A stretch of DNA of 64,000 nt from Agromyces sp. LHK192 (GCF_004006235.1 NZ_CP034753.1:3782001-3846000); one strand, 5' to 3'. Numbered from the stretch's first letter, positions 43,928 through 52,583 are shown. Translations and numbers: made by a program. The notes: a model not told the origin generated them from the letters alone.

Positions 43928-43929
43928 TA

Positions 43930-43959
43930 TTGATTTGCACGACCCTGCCGACCTACGAT
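43930..43959 (+). promoter_or_regulatory. Candidate promoter of the Fe/B12-type importer
   Basis: A TTGATT -35 hexamer (43930-43935) and TACGAT -10 box (43954-43959) are separated by 18 bases. The expected leader to the ATG at 44096 is about 130 bases. I found no riboswitch consensus in it. Confidence 0.45.
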
Positions 43960-44095
43960 GGTCAGCGACCGCCGGTCCGATTTGACCGGCAGCGGGTGGC
44001 CCCGGATTTGGGCCGCAGATCACCGACGAACTCCGGCGCCGCGCTGCGCCCCCGACGTCGGATCCCCATCCGTTGCCGTCCCTCCCGGAGGTCCC

Positions 44096-45115
44096 ATGCG
44101 AACCCGCACAACTCCCGCCCTGGCGCTCGCCGCCATGTCCCTCGTCGCGATCAGCGGACTCGCCGCGTGCAGCACCACCGCAGGCAACGCCTCGTCCCGG
44201 AGCGCCTCCGCGCCGACCGATCAGGCGGCCTCGAGCGCATACCCGCTCACCATCGACAACTGCGGTACCGAGGTCACGTTCGAGCAGGCGCCCCGACGCG
44301 TCGTCACGATCAAGTCGTCGACGCTCGAACTCCTGCTCGCGCTCGGCCTCGAGGACCGCATCGTCGCGAGCGCGTTCAGCGACGGCCCCGTCCCCGAGGC
44401 CTACGCCGACGCCGCGGACGACGTCGAGGTGCTCTCCGACAAGGTGCCGTCGCAGGAGGCCACCCTCGCCCTCGAGCCCGACCTCGTCTTCGCCGGCTGG
44501 GAATCGAACCTCAGCGCCGAGGGCGCCGGCGAGCGCGACGGCCTCGCCGCCCTCGGCGTCGCGACCTACGTCGCGCCGGCCGCGTGCAAGGACCCGGCGT
44601 ACATGCCCGACCCGCTGACGTTCGACACCGTGTTCGACGGCTTCGAGGAGGCGGGCGCGATCTTCGGCGTCCCCGACGCCGCGACCGCGCTCGTCGACGA
44701 GCAGCGCGCGGCGCTCGACGCCATCGAGCCTTCCGTCAGCGGGCTCACCGCGCTCTGGTACAGCTCCGGCGACGACACGCCGTACGTCGGGGCGGGCATC
44801 GGCGCACCCCAGATGATCATGGCGGCCGCCGGACTCGACAACATCGCCGCCGACGTGCACGACACCTGGACGTCGATGAGCTGGGAGGCCATCGTCGCCG
44901 CCGAGCCCGACGTCATCGTCCTCGTCGACGCCCCGTGGAACACCGCGCAGTCGAAGATCGCCCAGCTCGAGTCGAACCCCGCCACCGCCGCCCTGCCCGC
45001 CGTCGCCGAGCAGCGGTACGCGATCGTCGACTTCCCGTCGACCGAGGCGGGCGTCCGCAACGTCGACGCGGTGGCATCCGTCGTCGGCCAGGTCGAGGAG
45101 CTCGACCTGCGATGA
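44096..45115 (+). CDS. ABC transporter substrate-binding lipoprotein (FecB/BtuF type)
   Basis: A 339-residue periplasmic-binding-protein class III member. The lipobox LAAC is at about residues 20-23. The domain begins TIDNCGTEVTFEQAPRRVVTIKSSTLELLLALGLEDRIV, the usual start of siderophore, heme and cobalamin binders. EPDLVFAGWESN and AEPDVIVLVDAPWN close the two lobes. The ATG is preceded by GGAGG five bases away. It is the first gene of a three-gene importer, separate from but next to operator 3. The ligand cannot be decided between iron chelates and cobamides. Confidence 0.9.
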   Translation: MRTRTTPALALAAMSLVAISGLAACSTTAGNASSRSASAPTDQAASSAYPLTIDNCGTEVTFEQAPRRVVTIKSSTLELLLALGLEDRIVASAFSDGPVPEAYADAADDVEVLSDKVPSQEATLALEPDLVFAGWESNLSAEGAGERDGLAALGVATYVAPAACKDPAYMPDPLTFDTVFDGFEEAGAIFGVPDAATALVDEQRAALDAIEPSVSGLTALWYSSGDDTPYVGAGIGAPQMIMAAAGLDNIAADVHDTWTSMSWEAIVAAEPDVIVLVDAPWNTAQSKIAQLESNPATAALPAVAEQRYAIVDFPSTEAGVRNVDAVASVVGQVEELDLR

Positions 45116-46185
45116 GTCGCGCGATCGCCGCCCCCGCCCCGCACGCGCCGCCACCGGCGCGCCGCGGCGGCCGTCGCCCGGCACGCGCGGCGTGGGCGGC
45201 GATCGCCCTCATCCCCGCCCTGTTCGCGGTCTGCCTCGCGGCGGTCACCGTCGGCCCCGCCGGGCTCCTCCCCACCGACGTGCTCGCGAGCCTGCTCGCG
45301 CACGTCGGCATCGGCACGTCGCCGCTCACGCCCCTGCAGGACGCCATCGTGTGGGAACTGCGGCTGCCCCGGGTCGCGACGGCCGCCGCCGTCGGCGCCG
45401 GACTTGCGGTCTGCGGCGTCGTCATGCAGGCCGTGACGCGCAACTCCCTGGCCGACCCCTACCTCCTGGGCCTGTCCTCCGGCGCGTCGGTCGGCGCCGT
45501 GCTGGTGCTCGTGCTCGGCGTCGGCGTGTTCCTGCCCGTCGCCGCGTTCATCGGCGCCCTGGCCGCGCTCGTCGCGACCCTCGGGCTCGCGCGCGCCGCC
45601 GGCGACCTGAGCCCCACCCGCACCGTGCTCGCCGGACTCGCCGTCTCGGCCGTCTTCGGGGCGATCACGAGCCTCGTCATCTTCTGGAGCGCGACCGGCG
45701 ACAGCTACCGCGAGATCCTGAACTGGCTGCTCGGCTCCCTCGCCGGCACCGACTGGACCTCCGTCGCGATCTCGGGGATCGCCCTCGTCGTCATCGGCAT
45801 CCCGCTCCTCGCCAGCGCCCGCACGCTCGACGCGTTCGCGTTCGGCGACACCGCGGCGGCGGCCCTCGGCATCCACGTCGCACGCAGCCGCATGCTCCTG
45901 CTCGGCGCGACGGCGCTGCTCACCGGCGCCCTCGTCTCGGTCAGCGGCTCCATCGGCTTCGTCGGGCTCATCCTGCCGCACGCCGTCAGGCTCGTCGTCG
46001 GCACGCGCCACCGGGCGCTGCTGCCGCTGTCGGCACTGGCGGGAGCCGTGTTCCTCGTTCTCGCGGACACCGGCGCACGCACCCTCTTCGACCCCCGCGA
46101 ACTGCCCGTCGGGATCCTCACCGCACTCGTGGGCGGCCCGGTGTTCGCGCTGCTCATGCTCCGCCGGTCGGGACGCGACGCATGA
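45112..46185 (+). CDS. FecCD-family ABC transporter permease
   Basis: A 357-residue permease of the BtuC/FecCD family with nine to ten helices. Family marks are LRLPRVATAAAVGAGLAVCGVVMQAVTRNSLADPYLLGLSSGASVGA (about 85-130) and GFVGLILPHAVRLVVGTRHRALLPLSAL (about 285-312), the latter including the ATPase-contact loop. It forms a homodimer in relatives. The start overlaps the binding-protein stop (ATGA), and its end overlaps the ATPase start. Confidence 0.93.
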   Translation: MSRAIAAPAPHAPPPARRGGRRPARAAWAAIALIPALFAVCLAAVTVGPAGLLPTDVLASLLAHVGIGTSPLTPLQDAIVWELRLPRVATAAAVGAGLAVCGVVMQAVTRNSLADPYLLGLSSGASVGAVLVLVLGVGVFLPVAAFIGALAALVATLGLARAAGDLSPTRTVLAGLAVSAVFGAITSLVIFWSATGDSYREILNWLLGSLAGTDWTSVAISGIALVVIGIPLLASARTLDAFAFGDTAAAALGIHVARSRMLLLGATALLTGALVSVSGSIGFVGLILPHAVRLVVGTRHRALLPLSALAGAVFLVLADTGARTLFDPRELPVGILTALVGGPVFALLMLRRSGRDA

Positions 46186-47045
46186 ACGGCCTCGAGACCT
46201 CGCGCCTCCGGACCGCCCGCGGCGGCCGGCTCATCGTCGACGACGTCGACATCACCGTGCCCGCCGGTCGCGTCGGCGCCCTGCTCGGCCCGAACGGCGC
46301 CGGCAAGAGCACGCTCCTGCACCTCATCGCCGGAGCCGTGCACCCCGACGCGGGTTCCGCCTCGCTCGACGGCACGCAGCTCGGGTCGCTGCGCCGACGC
46401 GACCGCGCCCGGCGCATCGCCCTCGCGCAACAGGAGGTGCGCGACCTGCCCGACCTCACCGTCGCGGAGGTCGTCATGCTCGGACGCACCCCGCATCTTG
46501 GGCCATGGGCGGCCCCCGGCGAACACGACCGCACGATCGTCGGGGAATGCCTCGCCGCGGCCGGTCTCGTCGGCCTCGAGGCCCGTCGGTACGCCGAGCT
46601 GTCCGGCGGCGAACGGCAACGGGCGAACCTCGCGCGGGCGCTCGCGCAGCAGCCGACGCTGCTGCTGCTCGACGAACCGACCAACCACCTCGACGTGCGC
46701 GCCCAGCTCGCAATGCTCGACCTCGTCCGCGCACTGGCCGACGACGGGCTCACCGTGCTCGCCGCCCTGCACGACCTCGGACTCGCCGCGACCTACGCCG
46801 ACCACCTGATCGTGCTCCAGCACGGCCGCGTCGTCGCGGCCGGCGCCTCCGGGGAGGTGCTCACGCCCGAGCTGATCCGGCGGGTCTGGGGCGTCGAGGC
46901 CGAGATCCTCGAGCACCCCCGCACGGGCCGCCCGCTCGTCGCGTACGCGGGCCTCGCGGACGAGCCGGTGACGGCGGCGAGCGAGGCGCCGACTGGGGCG
47001 CCGGCGCCGGCTCGCGCGCCGGCTCACGCACCGGCGCACCGCTGA
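46182..47045 (+). CDS. FecE/BtuD-type ABC transporter ATP-binding protein
   Basis: A 287-residue ATPase with Walker A GPNGAGKST (about 36-44), Q-loop ALAQQEV, signature LSGGERQRANLARAL, Walker B LLLLDEPTNHLD and switch His in ALHDLGLA. The C-terminal PAPARAPAHAPAHR tail is low-complexity. It completes the importer and is followed by a hairpin terminator facing the fgd gene. Confidence 0.92.
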   Translation: MNGLETSRLRTARGGRLIVDDVDITVPAGRVGALLGPNGAGKSTLLHLIAGAVHPDAGSASLDGTQLGSLRRRDRARRIALAQQEVRDLPDLTVAEVVMLGRTPHLGPWAAPGEHDRTIVGECLAAAGLVGLEARRYAELSGGERQRANLARALAQQPTLLLLDEPTNHLDVRAQLAMLDLVRALADDGLTVLAALHDLGLAATYADHLIVLQHGRVVAAGASGEVLTPELIRRVWGVEAEILEHPRTGRPLVAYAGLADEPVTAASEAPTGAPAPARAPAHAPAHR

Positions 47046-47052
47046 ACCCGCG

Positions 47053-47093
47053 CGGGCCGGCGACGTCCGCTCCACACGTCCGTCGCCGACCCG
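47053..47093. terminator. Bidirectional hairpin between importer and fgd
   Basis: A near-perfect stem (GGGcCGGCGACG / CGTCGCCGaCCC, one mismatch) with a 15-base loop lies between two converging genes. No T-run follows on either side. Confidence 0.5.
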
Positions 47094-47116
47094 CCCGGGA
47101 GCCTTTCGACGGGCGG

Positions 47117-48136
47117 TCAGCCCATCGCGCGCAGTCTGGGCGCGAGGTCCTGCTCGAACAGCTCCATGAACCGGCGCTGGTCGTGGCCCGGCGCGTGGAA
47201 CACGAGGTGATTGAAGCCCCAGTCGACGTACTGCCCGATCTGGGCGGCGACCGCGTCGGGGTCGGTGCCGACGATCCACCGCTTCGCGATCTGCTCGATC
47301 GGCAGCGCGTCGGCGGCCCGTTCCATCTCGATCGGGTCGGTGATCGAGTGCTTCTGCTCGGGTGACAGCGAGAGGGGCGACCAGAACCGGGTGTTCTCGA
47401 GCGCGGCCTCGCGCGTGGTCTCGTACGACAGCTTGATCTCGATCATGCGGTCGACGTCGGCGATGCCCCGGCCGGACTCCTCCGCGCCGGCCGTGACGGC
47501 CGGCATGAGCTGGTCGACGTAGAGCTCGGCGCCCTTGCCCGAGGTGCAGATGAACCCGTCCCCGGCCCGGCCCGCGTACTTCGCGACGACGGGGCCGCCT
47601 GCGGCGATGTAGATCGGCACGCCGCCGTCGGGCCGGTCGTAGATGGATGCGTCGTGCGTCGAGTAGTACTCGCCCTCGAAGCTGACCCGCTCGCCGTTCC
47701 ACAGCGCGCGCATGAGGCGAACCGATTCGCGCAGGCGCGCGAACCGCTCCCTGAACTCCGGCCAGTCCTGTTCGCCGGCGCCGCGGAAGCCGGTCGCGAT
47801 CTCGTTGAGCGCCTCGCCGCTGCCGACGCCGAGCATCACGCGGCCCGGGTAGAGGCATCCGAGGGTCGCGAACGCGTGCGCGATGACCGCGGGGTTGTAG
47901 CGGAACGTCGGGGTGAGCACCGATGTTCCGATGCGGATGCTCGAGGTGCGCTCGCCGACGGCGGCCATCCAGGCGAGCGAGAACGGCGCGTGGCCGCCGT
48001 CGTGCCGCCAGGGCTGGAAGTGGTCGCTGACGGCGACCGACTCGAAGCCGTGGGCTTCCGCCGCCACCGCGAGCTCGACGAGCTCGCGCGGAGCGAACTG
48101 CTCCGCCGAGGCCTTGTATCCGATGGTGAGCGTCAT
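47117..48136 (-). CDS. fgd: F420-dependent glucose-6-phosphate dehydrogenase (copy 1, GntR regulon)
   Basis: A 339-residue LLM enzyme that oxidises glucose-6-phosphate while reducing F420 to F420H2. It matches FGD1 almost along its length: [26 protein letters not shown] at the start, catalytic His39 in SDHFQPWRH, Glu108 in [12 protein letters not shown], and the phosphate-binding residues Lys201 (SGKGAELY), Lys262 (EQKHSITDP) and Arg286 (AKRWIVG). A short insertion, GAGEQDW, follows the Glu loop. It lies 61 bases after cofC, under operator 4, so it would supply F420H2 to the co-regulated oxidoreductase. Confidence 0.93.
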   Translation of the reverse strand: MTLTIGYKASAEQFAPRELVELAVAAEAHGFESVAVSDHFQPWRHDGGHAPFSLAWMAAVGERTSSIRIGTSVLTPTFRYNPAVIAHAFATLGCLYPGRVMLGVGSGEALNEIATGFRGAGEQDWPEFRERFARLRESVRLMRALWNGERVSFEGEYYSTHDASIYDRPDGGVPIYIAAGGPVVAKYAGRAGDGFICTSGKGAELYVDQLMPAVTAGAEESGRGIADVDRMIEIKLSYETTREAALENTRFWSPLSLSPEQKHSITDPIEMERAADALPIEQIAKRWIVGTDPDAVAAQIGQYVDWGFNHLVFHAPGHDQRRFMELFEQDLAPRLRAMG

Positions 48137-48197
48137 GAGGGGTCCTTTCCCTGCGTTCGACGCGGGCGCCCGGCGGCGCCGCGGTGGTCGCGCCGGC

Positions 48198-48962
48198 TCA
48201 TGCCGACGCCGGTCTGTGCTGCGCGTCGGCGATCGCGGCCAGCGCCGCGGCGCGCGCCCGCAGCGTTCCCGGGCCGATGCCGAGGCGGGCGGCCTCCGCG
48301 AGGTCGACGGCGCCGTCGACGTCTCGTCGGAACCGCATGGGGGCGGCGAGCTCGACGAACCCGTTGCGCCGATGGCGGGCGGCGGAGTCGGGGCCGAAGC
48401 ACCATTCGACGCCGGGCACGGTCGCCGCCGCGAAGGTGGTGCCCGTGCCGTTGGCGTCGGCGACGAACGACCGGTCGTGCGCGGCCGCTGCGGCGAGCAC
48501 GCCGTCGAGGGCGGCGGCTCGGAGCGCCGGGAGGTCTGCGAGGAGCACGGCGATGCGGTCGGCGCCCCCGCGCTCGGCCTTGCCGGCGGCGAGCGCGATC
48601 GCGCGCCGGAGTCCGCCGGTCGGCGGCTCGGCGAGGTGATGCACGGGCACCCGGGAGTGCGGCGATCCCTCGTCGGCATCCGCCGCGGCCCGGGCGTCGC
48701 CGACGACGGTGAGCCCGCGCACGGATGCGGCGGCGCGCACGGCGGCGAGCACGTCGGCCGCGAAGCCCCTGGCGAGCGCCGCCCGCGCTTCGGGCGGGTA
48801 GGCGGCGGCGAGCCGCGTCTTCGCGAGCTCGAAGCGCTTGACGGGCACGATCACGTGCCAGGTGCCGGCCGGTTCGGCGGCCGTCGGGGCGGCTGCGGGC
48901 CCTCCGTTGCGGGCGTCGAGCCTTGGCGAGCGGACGAGCGGCGGCCGGGTCTCGAGCGGCAT
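48198..48962 (-). CDS. cofC: 2-phospho-L-lactate/phosphoenolpyruvate guanylyltransferase (copy 1)
   Basis: A 254-residue CofC/FbiD nucleotidyltransferase that makes the GDP-activated three-carbon unit used by CofD. The pattern includes [17 protein letters not shown] near residue 40, [10 protein letters not shown], the acidic metal site VLLADLPAL and FGPDSAARH toward the end. ATG 48962 is chosen because AGGAGG is five bases upstream; an earlier ATG at 48980 adds six residues. Operator 4 lies 55 bases upstream. A second cofC is at 55631. The two copies differ clearly in sequence, so this is not a recent duplication. Confidence 0.88.
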   Translation of the reverse strand: MPLETRPPLVRSPRLDARNGGPAAAPTAAEPAGTWHVIVPVKRFELAKTRLAAAYPPEARAALARGFAADVLAAVRAAASVRGLTVVGDARAAADADEGSPHSRVPVHHLAEPPTGGLRRAIALAAGKAERGGADRIAVLLADLPALRAAALDGVLAAAAAHDRSFVADANGTGTTFAAATVPGVEWCFGPDSAARHRRNGFVELAAPMRFRRDVDGAVDLAEAARLGIGPGTLRARAAALAAIADAQHRPASA

Positions 48963-49016
48963 CGGCACCTCCTGCGGCATCGGGCCGCCGTCGGTCGGCG
49001 ACCTGATCCCACAGTA

Positions 49017-49033
49017 TTGGATACTGGATCCAA
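49017..49033. promoter_or_regulatory. GntR-type operator 4
   Basis: TTGGATACTGGATCCAA has one mismatch between arms. It lies upstream of cofC-fgd. Confidence 0.78.
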
Positions 49034-49098
49034 TCTACAACCACAAGCGTCGACCGGGATTCGCGTATGCCCGCGCGAACCGATCGGAACGAAGGGCT

Positions 49099-49875
49099 TC
49101 AGTCCTCGGCGTCGGCCGAGCGTCGCCTCGTCCGTCGCGCCGGCTGCTCGGCGGGCTGGTCGGCCGCGAGCAACTCGAGCACCGCGTCGCGCACGCTCGT
49201 CAGGTGCTCCCCGAGCACGGCTGCGGCGGCATCGGCGTCTCCCGACTCCACGGCGGCGACGAGCGCCTCGTGCGAGTGCGAGTGCCCGTCGCCGCCGACG
49301 AGCCGCCAACCGAGCACGTAGCGCCCGACCTTCAGGCGAAGCTGCTCGATCATCTCCCAGAGCACCGGGCGGCGCTCGGCGTCGTACAGCTCGGCGTAGA
49401 AGAGCGTGCGGGCATCGACGAATCCGGCGCCCTCCTGCTCCTCGTCGGCGGCCTGGCCGAGCTCGTGGAGGCGGGCCATGCGCTCGGGCGTCATCTCGGC
49501 CATCGTCAGCCGTAGGGCCTGCCCCTCGAGCAGCACGCGGATGTCGTACACCTCGCGCGCCTGTTCGGCCGAGAGGGCCTTGACGATCGCCCCGCGTCGG
49601 TCGTGGAACTCGACGAGCCCCTCCGCCTCGAGTTGGATGAGCGCCGAGCGCACCGGCAGGCGCGAGACGCCGATCGCCTCGGCGAGGGTCTCCTGCCTGA
49701 GCTTCTGGCCGGGCGCGAGCGCGCCGCTCAGGATCGCGTCGCGGAGGATGTCGTAGGCCATGGTGCCGACGGATCGGTAGCCCGCGGCATGGTGGTCGGC
49801 GAGGCGCTGCAGGGCTTCGGTGCCGCTGGGCTTCGCCGAGTCTCCCGCGGCGGTCGTCGGTGTGCTCGAACTCAT
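49099..49875 (-). CDS. GntR-family (FCD) regulator, likely controller of the operator set
   Basis: A 258-residue regulator. The winged helix (about 38-103) contains LRQETLAEAIGVSRLPVRSALIQLEAEGLV and HDRRGAIV. The C-terminal all-helical FCD domain (about 108-235) has DIRVLLEGQALRL, DARTLFYAELYDAE, GDGHSHSHEALV and LGEHLTSVRD. At the usual FH metal-ligand position it has FY, so metal binding may be changed. Genes of this family bind short palindromes. One related site is 41 bases upstream of its own start and another is just beyond its 3' end. ATG 49875 is preceded by TACTGT seven bases away, a probable leaderless start. Confidence 0.9.
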   Translation of the reverse strand: MSSSTPTTAAGDSAKPSGTEALQRLADHHAAGYRSVGTMAYDILRDAILSGALAPGQKLRQETLAEAIGVSRLPVRSALIQLEAEGLVEFHDRRGAIVKALSAEQAREVYDIRVLLEGQALRLTMAEMTPERMARLHELGQAADEEQEGAGFVDARTLFYAELYDAERRPVLWEMIEQLRLKVGRYVLGWRLVGGDGHSHSHEALVAAVESGDADAAAAVLGEHLTSVRDAVLELLAADQPAEQPARRTRRRSADAED

Positions 49876-49882
49876 GTGGCCG

Positions 49883-49888
49883 ACAGTA
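49883..49888 (-). promoter_or_regulatory. -10 box of gntR
   Basis: TACTGT (minus strand) lies seven bases before the ATG. Operator 5 begins 28 bases further upstream, near the -35 position. Confidence 0.5.
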
Positions 49889-49915
49889 GCGGAAGCGATG
49901 CGGCATCTCTGCATT

Positions 49916-49932
49916 TTGGATACAGAATCGGC
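49916..49932. promoter_or_regulatory. GntR-type operator 5 (one good half-site)
   Basis: TTGGATACAGAATCGGC keeps the left arm exactly and about half of the right arm. Its place upstream of gntR suggests autoregulation at lower affinity. Confidence 0.6.
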
Positions 49933-50083
49933 CCGGATGCCGCACCGCGGATGCCGCGACCGGGCGGAGGTTCCCACGGCCGGCTCCGCCCCGCAACCCC
50001 TTCCGGCGCATCCGTCGGCGTCGTAGCGTGGCGGAATCGGCCTGTGCGTCCGAACCGCGCGGGCTCCGGTTCGAGGGGATCCC

Positions 50084-51964
50084 ATGCAGACGAACGTCGC
50101 GCGTCGCGCACTCCTGATCTCGGTCGCCGCCGTCGCGGCCGGATCCCTGATCGCATTCGGCGCCCCGGCGTCGGCCGCTCCGCCGAGCGCCTCAGGCACG
50201 TCGGCGGATGCTGCGGCCGCCGCGGTTCCGTTCCGCTGGACCCCGCAACCGCAGGCCACGAGCGTCGGCTCCGGCGGGGCGGTGTCGTCGGTCGACGCCT
50301 GGGCGAGCCGGATCGGCGTCGAGGTGCTCCGCCTCGGCGGCAATGCGGCCGATGCGGCGGTCGCGACCGCGGCTGCCCTGGGCGTCACCGAGCCGTACAG
50401 CGCGGGCATCGGCGGCGGCGGCTACTTCGTGCACTTCGACGCCGAGACCGGCGAGGTCACGACGATCGACGGGCGCGAGACCGCACCCGCCGCGATGCCG
50501 ACCGACGCCTTCATCGACCCGGCCACCGGCAGCCCGTACCGGTTCACGCCCGAACTCGTCTCCTCGGGCGTGAGCGTCGGCGTGCCCGGCACCCTCGCGA
50601 CCTGGGAGGCCGCGGTCGACCGCTTCGGCAGCAAGCGGCTGTCGACCCTGCTCGCCCCGGCGATCGCGCTCGCGGCCGGCGGGTTCACGGTCGACGAGAC
50701 GTTCCGCAGCCAGACGCTCGACAACAAGGCCCGGTTCGCGGCCTTCCCCGACACCGCGAAGCTGTTCCTGCCGAAGGGCGACGCACCGGTCGTCGGGTCG
50801 ACGTTCCGCAACCCCGACCTCGCGAAGACGCTCGGCCTGATCGCGCTGCGCGGCACCGACGTGTTCTACGAGGGCCGCCTCGCCGACGAGATCGCCGACG
50901 TGGTGCAGCATCCCCGCAAGGACCCGGCATCGCCGCTGCCCGCTCCCCCCGGCACGCTGACCGCCGATGACCTCGCCGCATACGAAGTGGTCGAGCAGGC
51001 TCCGACGCACGTCGAGTACCGCGGCCTGGACGTCTACGGCATGGCGCCGTCGTCGTCGGGCGGCACCACGGTCGGCGAGTCGCTGAACATCCTCGAGAAC
51101 CATGAGCTCTCCGGGGCGACGCCCGAGGCGACCGCGCAGAGCCTGCACCTGTTCCTCGAGGCGACCGCGCGGGCGTTCGCCGACCGCAACGCCTACGTCG
51201 GCGATCCGGCGTTCGTCGACGTGCCGACCGAGACGCTGCTGAGCCAGGACTTCGCCGACGCCCGCGACTGCACGATCGACCCGTCGGCGGCGTCGCCGAG
51301 GCCGGTGCCGGCCGGGGCGCTGGATGCCTCGGGATGTGTCACCGCGGCGTTCGAGGAGCGTGCCGACACCGAGAACGTCTCGACCACGCACCTGTCGGTC
51401 GTCGACCGGTGGGGGAACGCGGTCGCCTACACGCTGACGATCGAGCAGACCGGCGGCTCCGGCATGACCGTGCCCGGTCGCGGCTTCCTGCTGAACAACG
51501 AGCTCACCGACTTCTCGACCGTCTACAGCGAGACCGACCCGAACCGCATCGAGCCGGGCAAGCGCCCGCGATCGTCGATGTCGCCCACGATCGTGCTCGA
51601 CGGCGGCGAGGTGCGGTACGTGCTCGGCTCGCCGGGCGGCGCGACCATCATCACGACCGTCACGCAGATCCTGATGAACCGAGTCGATCTCGGGATGTCG
51701 CTGCCCGACGCCGTCGCCGCCCCGCGTGCCTCGCAGCGCAACGCGGCGGTGACGCCGGCCGAACCGGAGTTCATCGACGCGTACGGCGCGGCCCTCGGCG
51801 CCTACGGCCAGGCCTTCACCCCCTCGGGCGATCGATTCACGTCGGCGTCGCAGATCGGCGCGGCCGCGACGATCGAGGTCGCGCCCGACGGCACGATGAC
51901 CGCCGCTGCGGAGCCGGTGCGGCGAGGAGGCGGCACGGGACTGGTGGTCAGGCCGCAGCGGTAG
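50084..51964 (+). CDS. ggt: Gamma-glutamyltransferase, secreted
   Basis: A 626-residue Ntn-hydrolase precursor. A Sec-type signal peptide ends near ASAAPPSA (about residue 32). The large subunit holds GGNAADAAVATAAALGVTEPYSAGIGGGGYF. Autocleavage would occur before the Thr of ENVSTTHLSVVD (about 430), the new N-terminal nucleophile of the small subunit. SMSPTIVLDGG and GSPGGATIITTV are the oxyanion and glycine-rich segments. It hydrolyses or transfers gamma-glutamyl groups outside the cell. GAGGGG precedes the ATG. It is divergent from gntR; whether operator 5 affects it is unknown. Confidence 0.93.
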   Translation: MQTNVARRALLISVAAVAAGSLIAFGAPASAAPPSASGTSADAAAAAVPFRWTPQPQATSVGSGGAVSSVDAWASRIGVEVLRLGGNAADAAVATAAALGVTEPYSAGIGGGGYFVHFDAETGEVTTIDGRETAPAAMPTDAFIDPATGSPYRFTPELVSSGVSVGVPGTLATWEAAVDRFGSKRLSTLLAPAIALAAGGFTVDETFRSQTLDNKARFAAFPDTAKLFLPKGDAPVVGSTFRNPDLAKTLGLIALRGTDVFYEGRLADEIADVVQHPRKDPASPLPAPPGTLTADDLAAYEVVEQAPTHVEYRGLDVYGMAPSSSGGTTVGESLNILENHELSGATPEATAQSLHLFLEATARAFADRNAYVGDPAFVDVPTETLLSQDFADARDCTIDPSAASPRPVPAGALDASGCVTAAFEERADTENVSTTHLSVVDRWGNAVAYTLTIEQTGGSGMTVPGRGFLLNNELTDFSTVYSETDPNRIEPGKRPRSSMSPTIVLDGGEVRYVLGSPGGATIITTVTQILMNRVDLGMSLPDAVAAPRASQRNAAVTPAEPEFIDAYGAALGAYGQAFTPSGDRFTSASQIGAAATIEVAPDGTMTAAAEPVRRGGGTGLVVRPQR

Positions 51965-51995
51965 GCGGCACTCGACCGTGGGACTCCCACCGCGC

Positions 51996-52001
51996 TACGG
52001 T
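51996..52001 (+). promoter_or_regulatory. -10 box, leaderless start of the kinase-like gene
   Basis: TACGGT lies six bases before the ATG at 52008. Confidence 0.45.
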
Positions 52002-52007
52002 GGCGCC

Positions 52008-52484
52008 ATGCCGACCCAGACCACCAGGCACGACCTGCTCGACGGGATCGTCGTCGAGTTCCTGCACAACTCGCCTCGCGGGCGACGCCTCGTGGCCGTC
52101 GGCGGGGTCGCGGCCGAGGTCGACGGTGCGTTCGCCGACGATCTCGCGGTGGCGCTCGCCGAGCACGGACAGCCGACCGCCCGGGAGTCGGTCGGCGGCG
52201 CCGACGAGGCGGCGCTCCGCGCCGTGGTCGTCGAACCGTTCCGCTCGGGCGTGCTCGACGGGGCGACCGACCCGGACACCGTGCTCGTCGTCGACGGCGA
52301 GCGGTTGCTCGTCGGCGACGCGCGCGGGATCTGGCACTTCTCCGTCTGGGTGCTGCGGGGCGACGAGCTGCCCGACTCGGGCGCGAACGTCATCGTCGAC
52401 GCGACCGACCAGGCCGCACCGACGAGGTACTTCTACGACTACTGCAAGCTGCCGCCGAGCCTCAACCGCCCCGGCCTGCACTGA
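52008..52484 (+). CDS. Degenerate uridine-kinase-like protein lacking the P-loop
   Basis: A 158-residue protein that follows the uridine kinase layout but without its catalytic parts. RRLVAVGGVAAEVDGAFADDLAVALAEHG (about 26-54) aligns with the strand-P-loop-helix, yet the GxxxxGK(S/T) Walker A is gone. TVLVVDGERLLVGDARGIWHFSVWVLRGD resembles the kinase strand with VDG(V/I)FL and RDLWD. SGANVIVDATDQAAPT matches the family's closing ADVVVDNxD segment. ATP binding therefore seems lost, so a regulatory or binding role is more likely. It is monocistronic and probably leaderless. Assignment rests on motif reading. Confidence 0.65.
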   Translation: MPTQTTRHDLLDGIVVEFLHNSPRGRRLVAVGGVAAEVDGAFADDLAVALAEHGQPTARESVGGADEAALRAVVVEPFRSGVLDGATDPDTVLVVDGERLLVGDARGIWHFSVWVLRGDELPDSGANVIVDATDQAAPTRYFYDYCKLPPSLNRPGLH

Positions 52485-52520
52485 GCCCGGCGGACTCTCC
52501 CCCCTCCCCCCGACCAAGTT

Positions 52521-52583
52521 CGGAGGATCGCACGAGGTGCGGAGGATTCCGCAGGATTGGTCCGGAGTTCGCGCGATCCTCCG
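52521..52583. repeat. Nested inverted repeat before fgd copy 2
   Basis: An 11-bp perfect outer stem, cggaggatcgc / gcgatcctccg (52521-52531 and 52573-52583), encloses an inner hairpin tgcgga-ggat-tccgca (52538-52553). It lies between two converging genes and may end both transcripts. Confidence 0.6.

Noticed and set aside
43960..44095. Leader before the iron/B12-type importer considered as a cobalamin riboswitch
   Set aside because: No B12 box or other riboswitch consensus could be recognised.
42863..45184. Extension of the cyclic amidohydrolase frame far upstream
   Set aside because: It runs antisense to the iron-type importer and through the hydrolase in another frame. The family N-terminus is at 42862.
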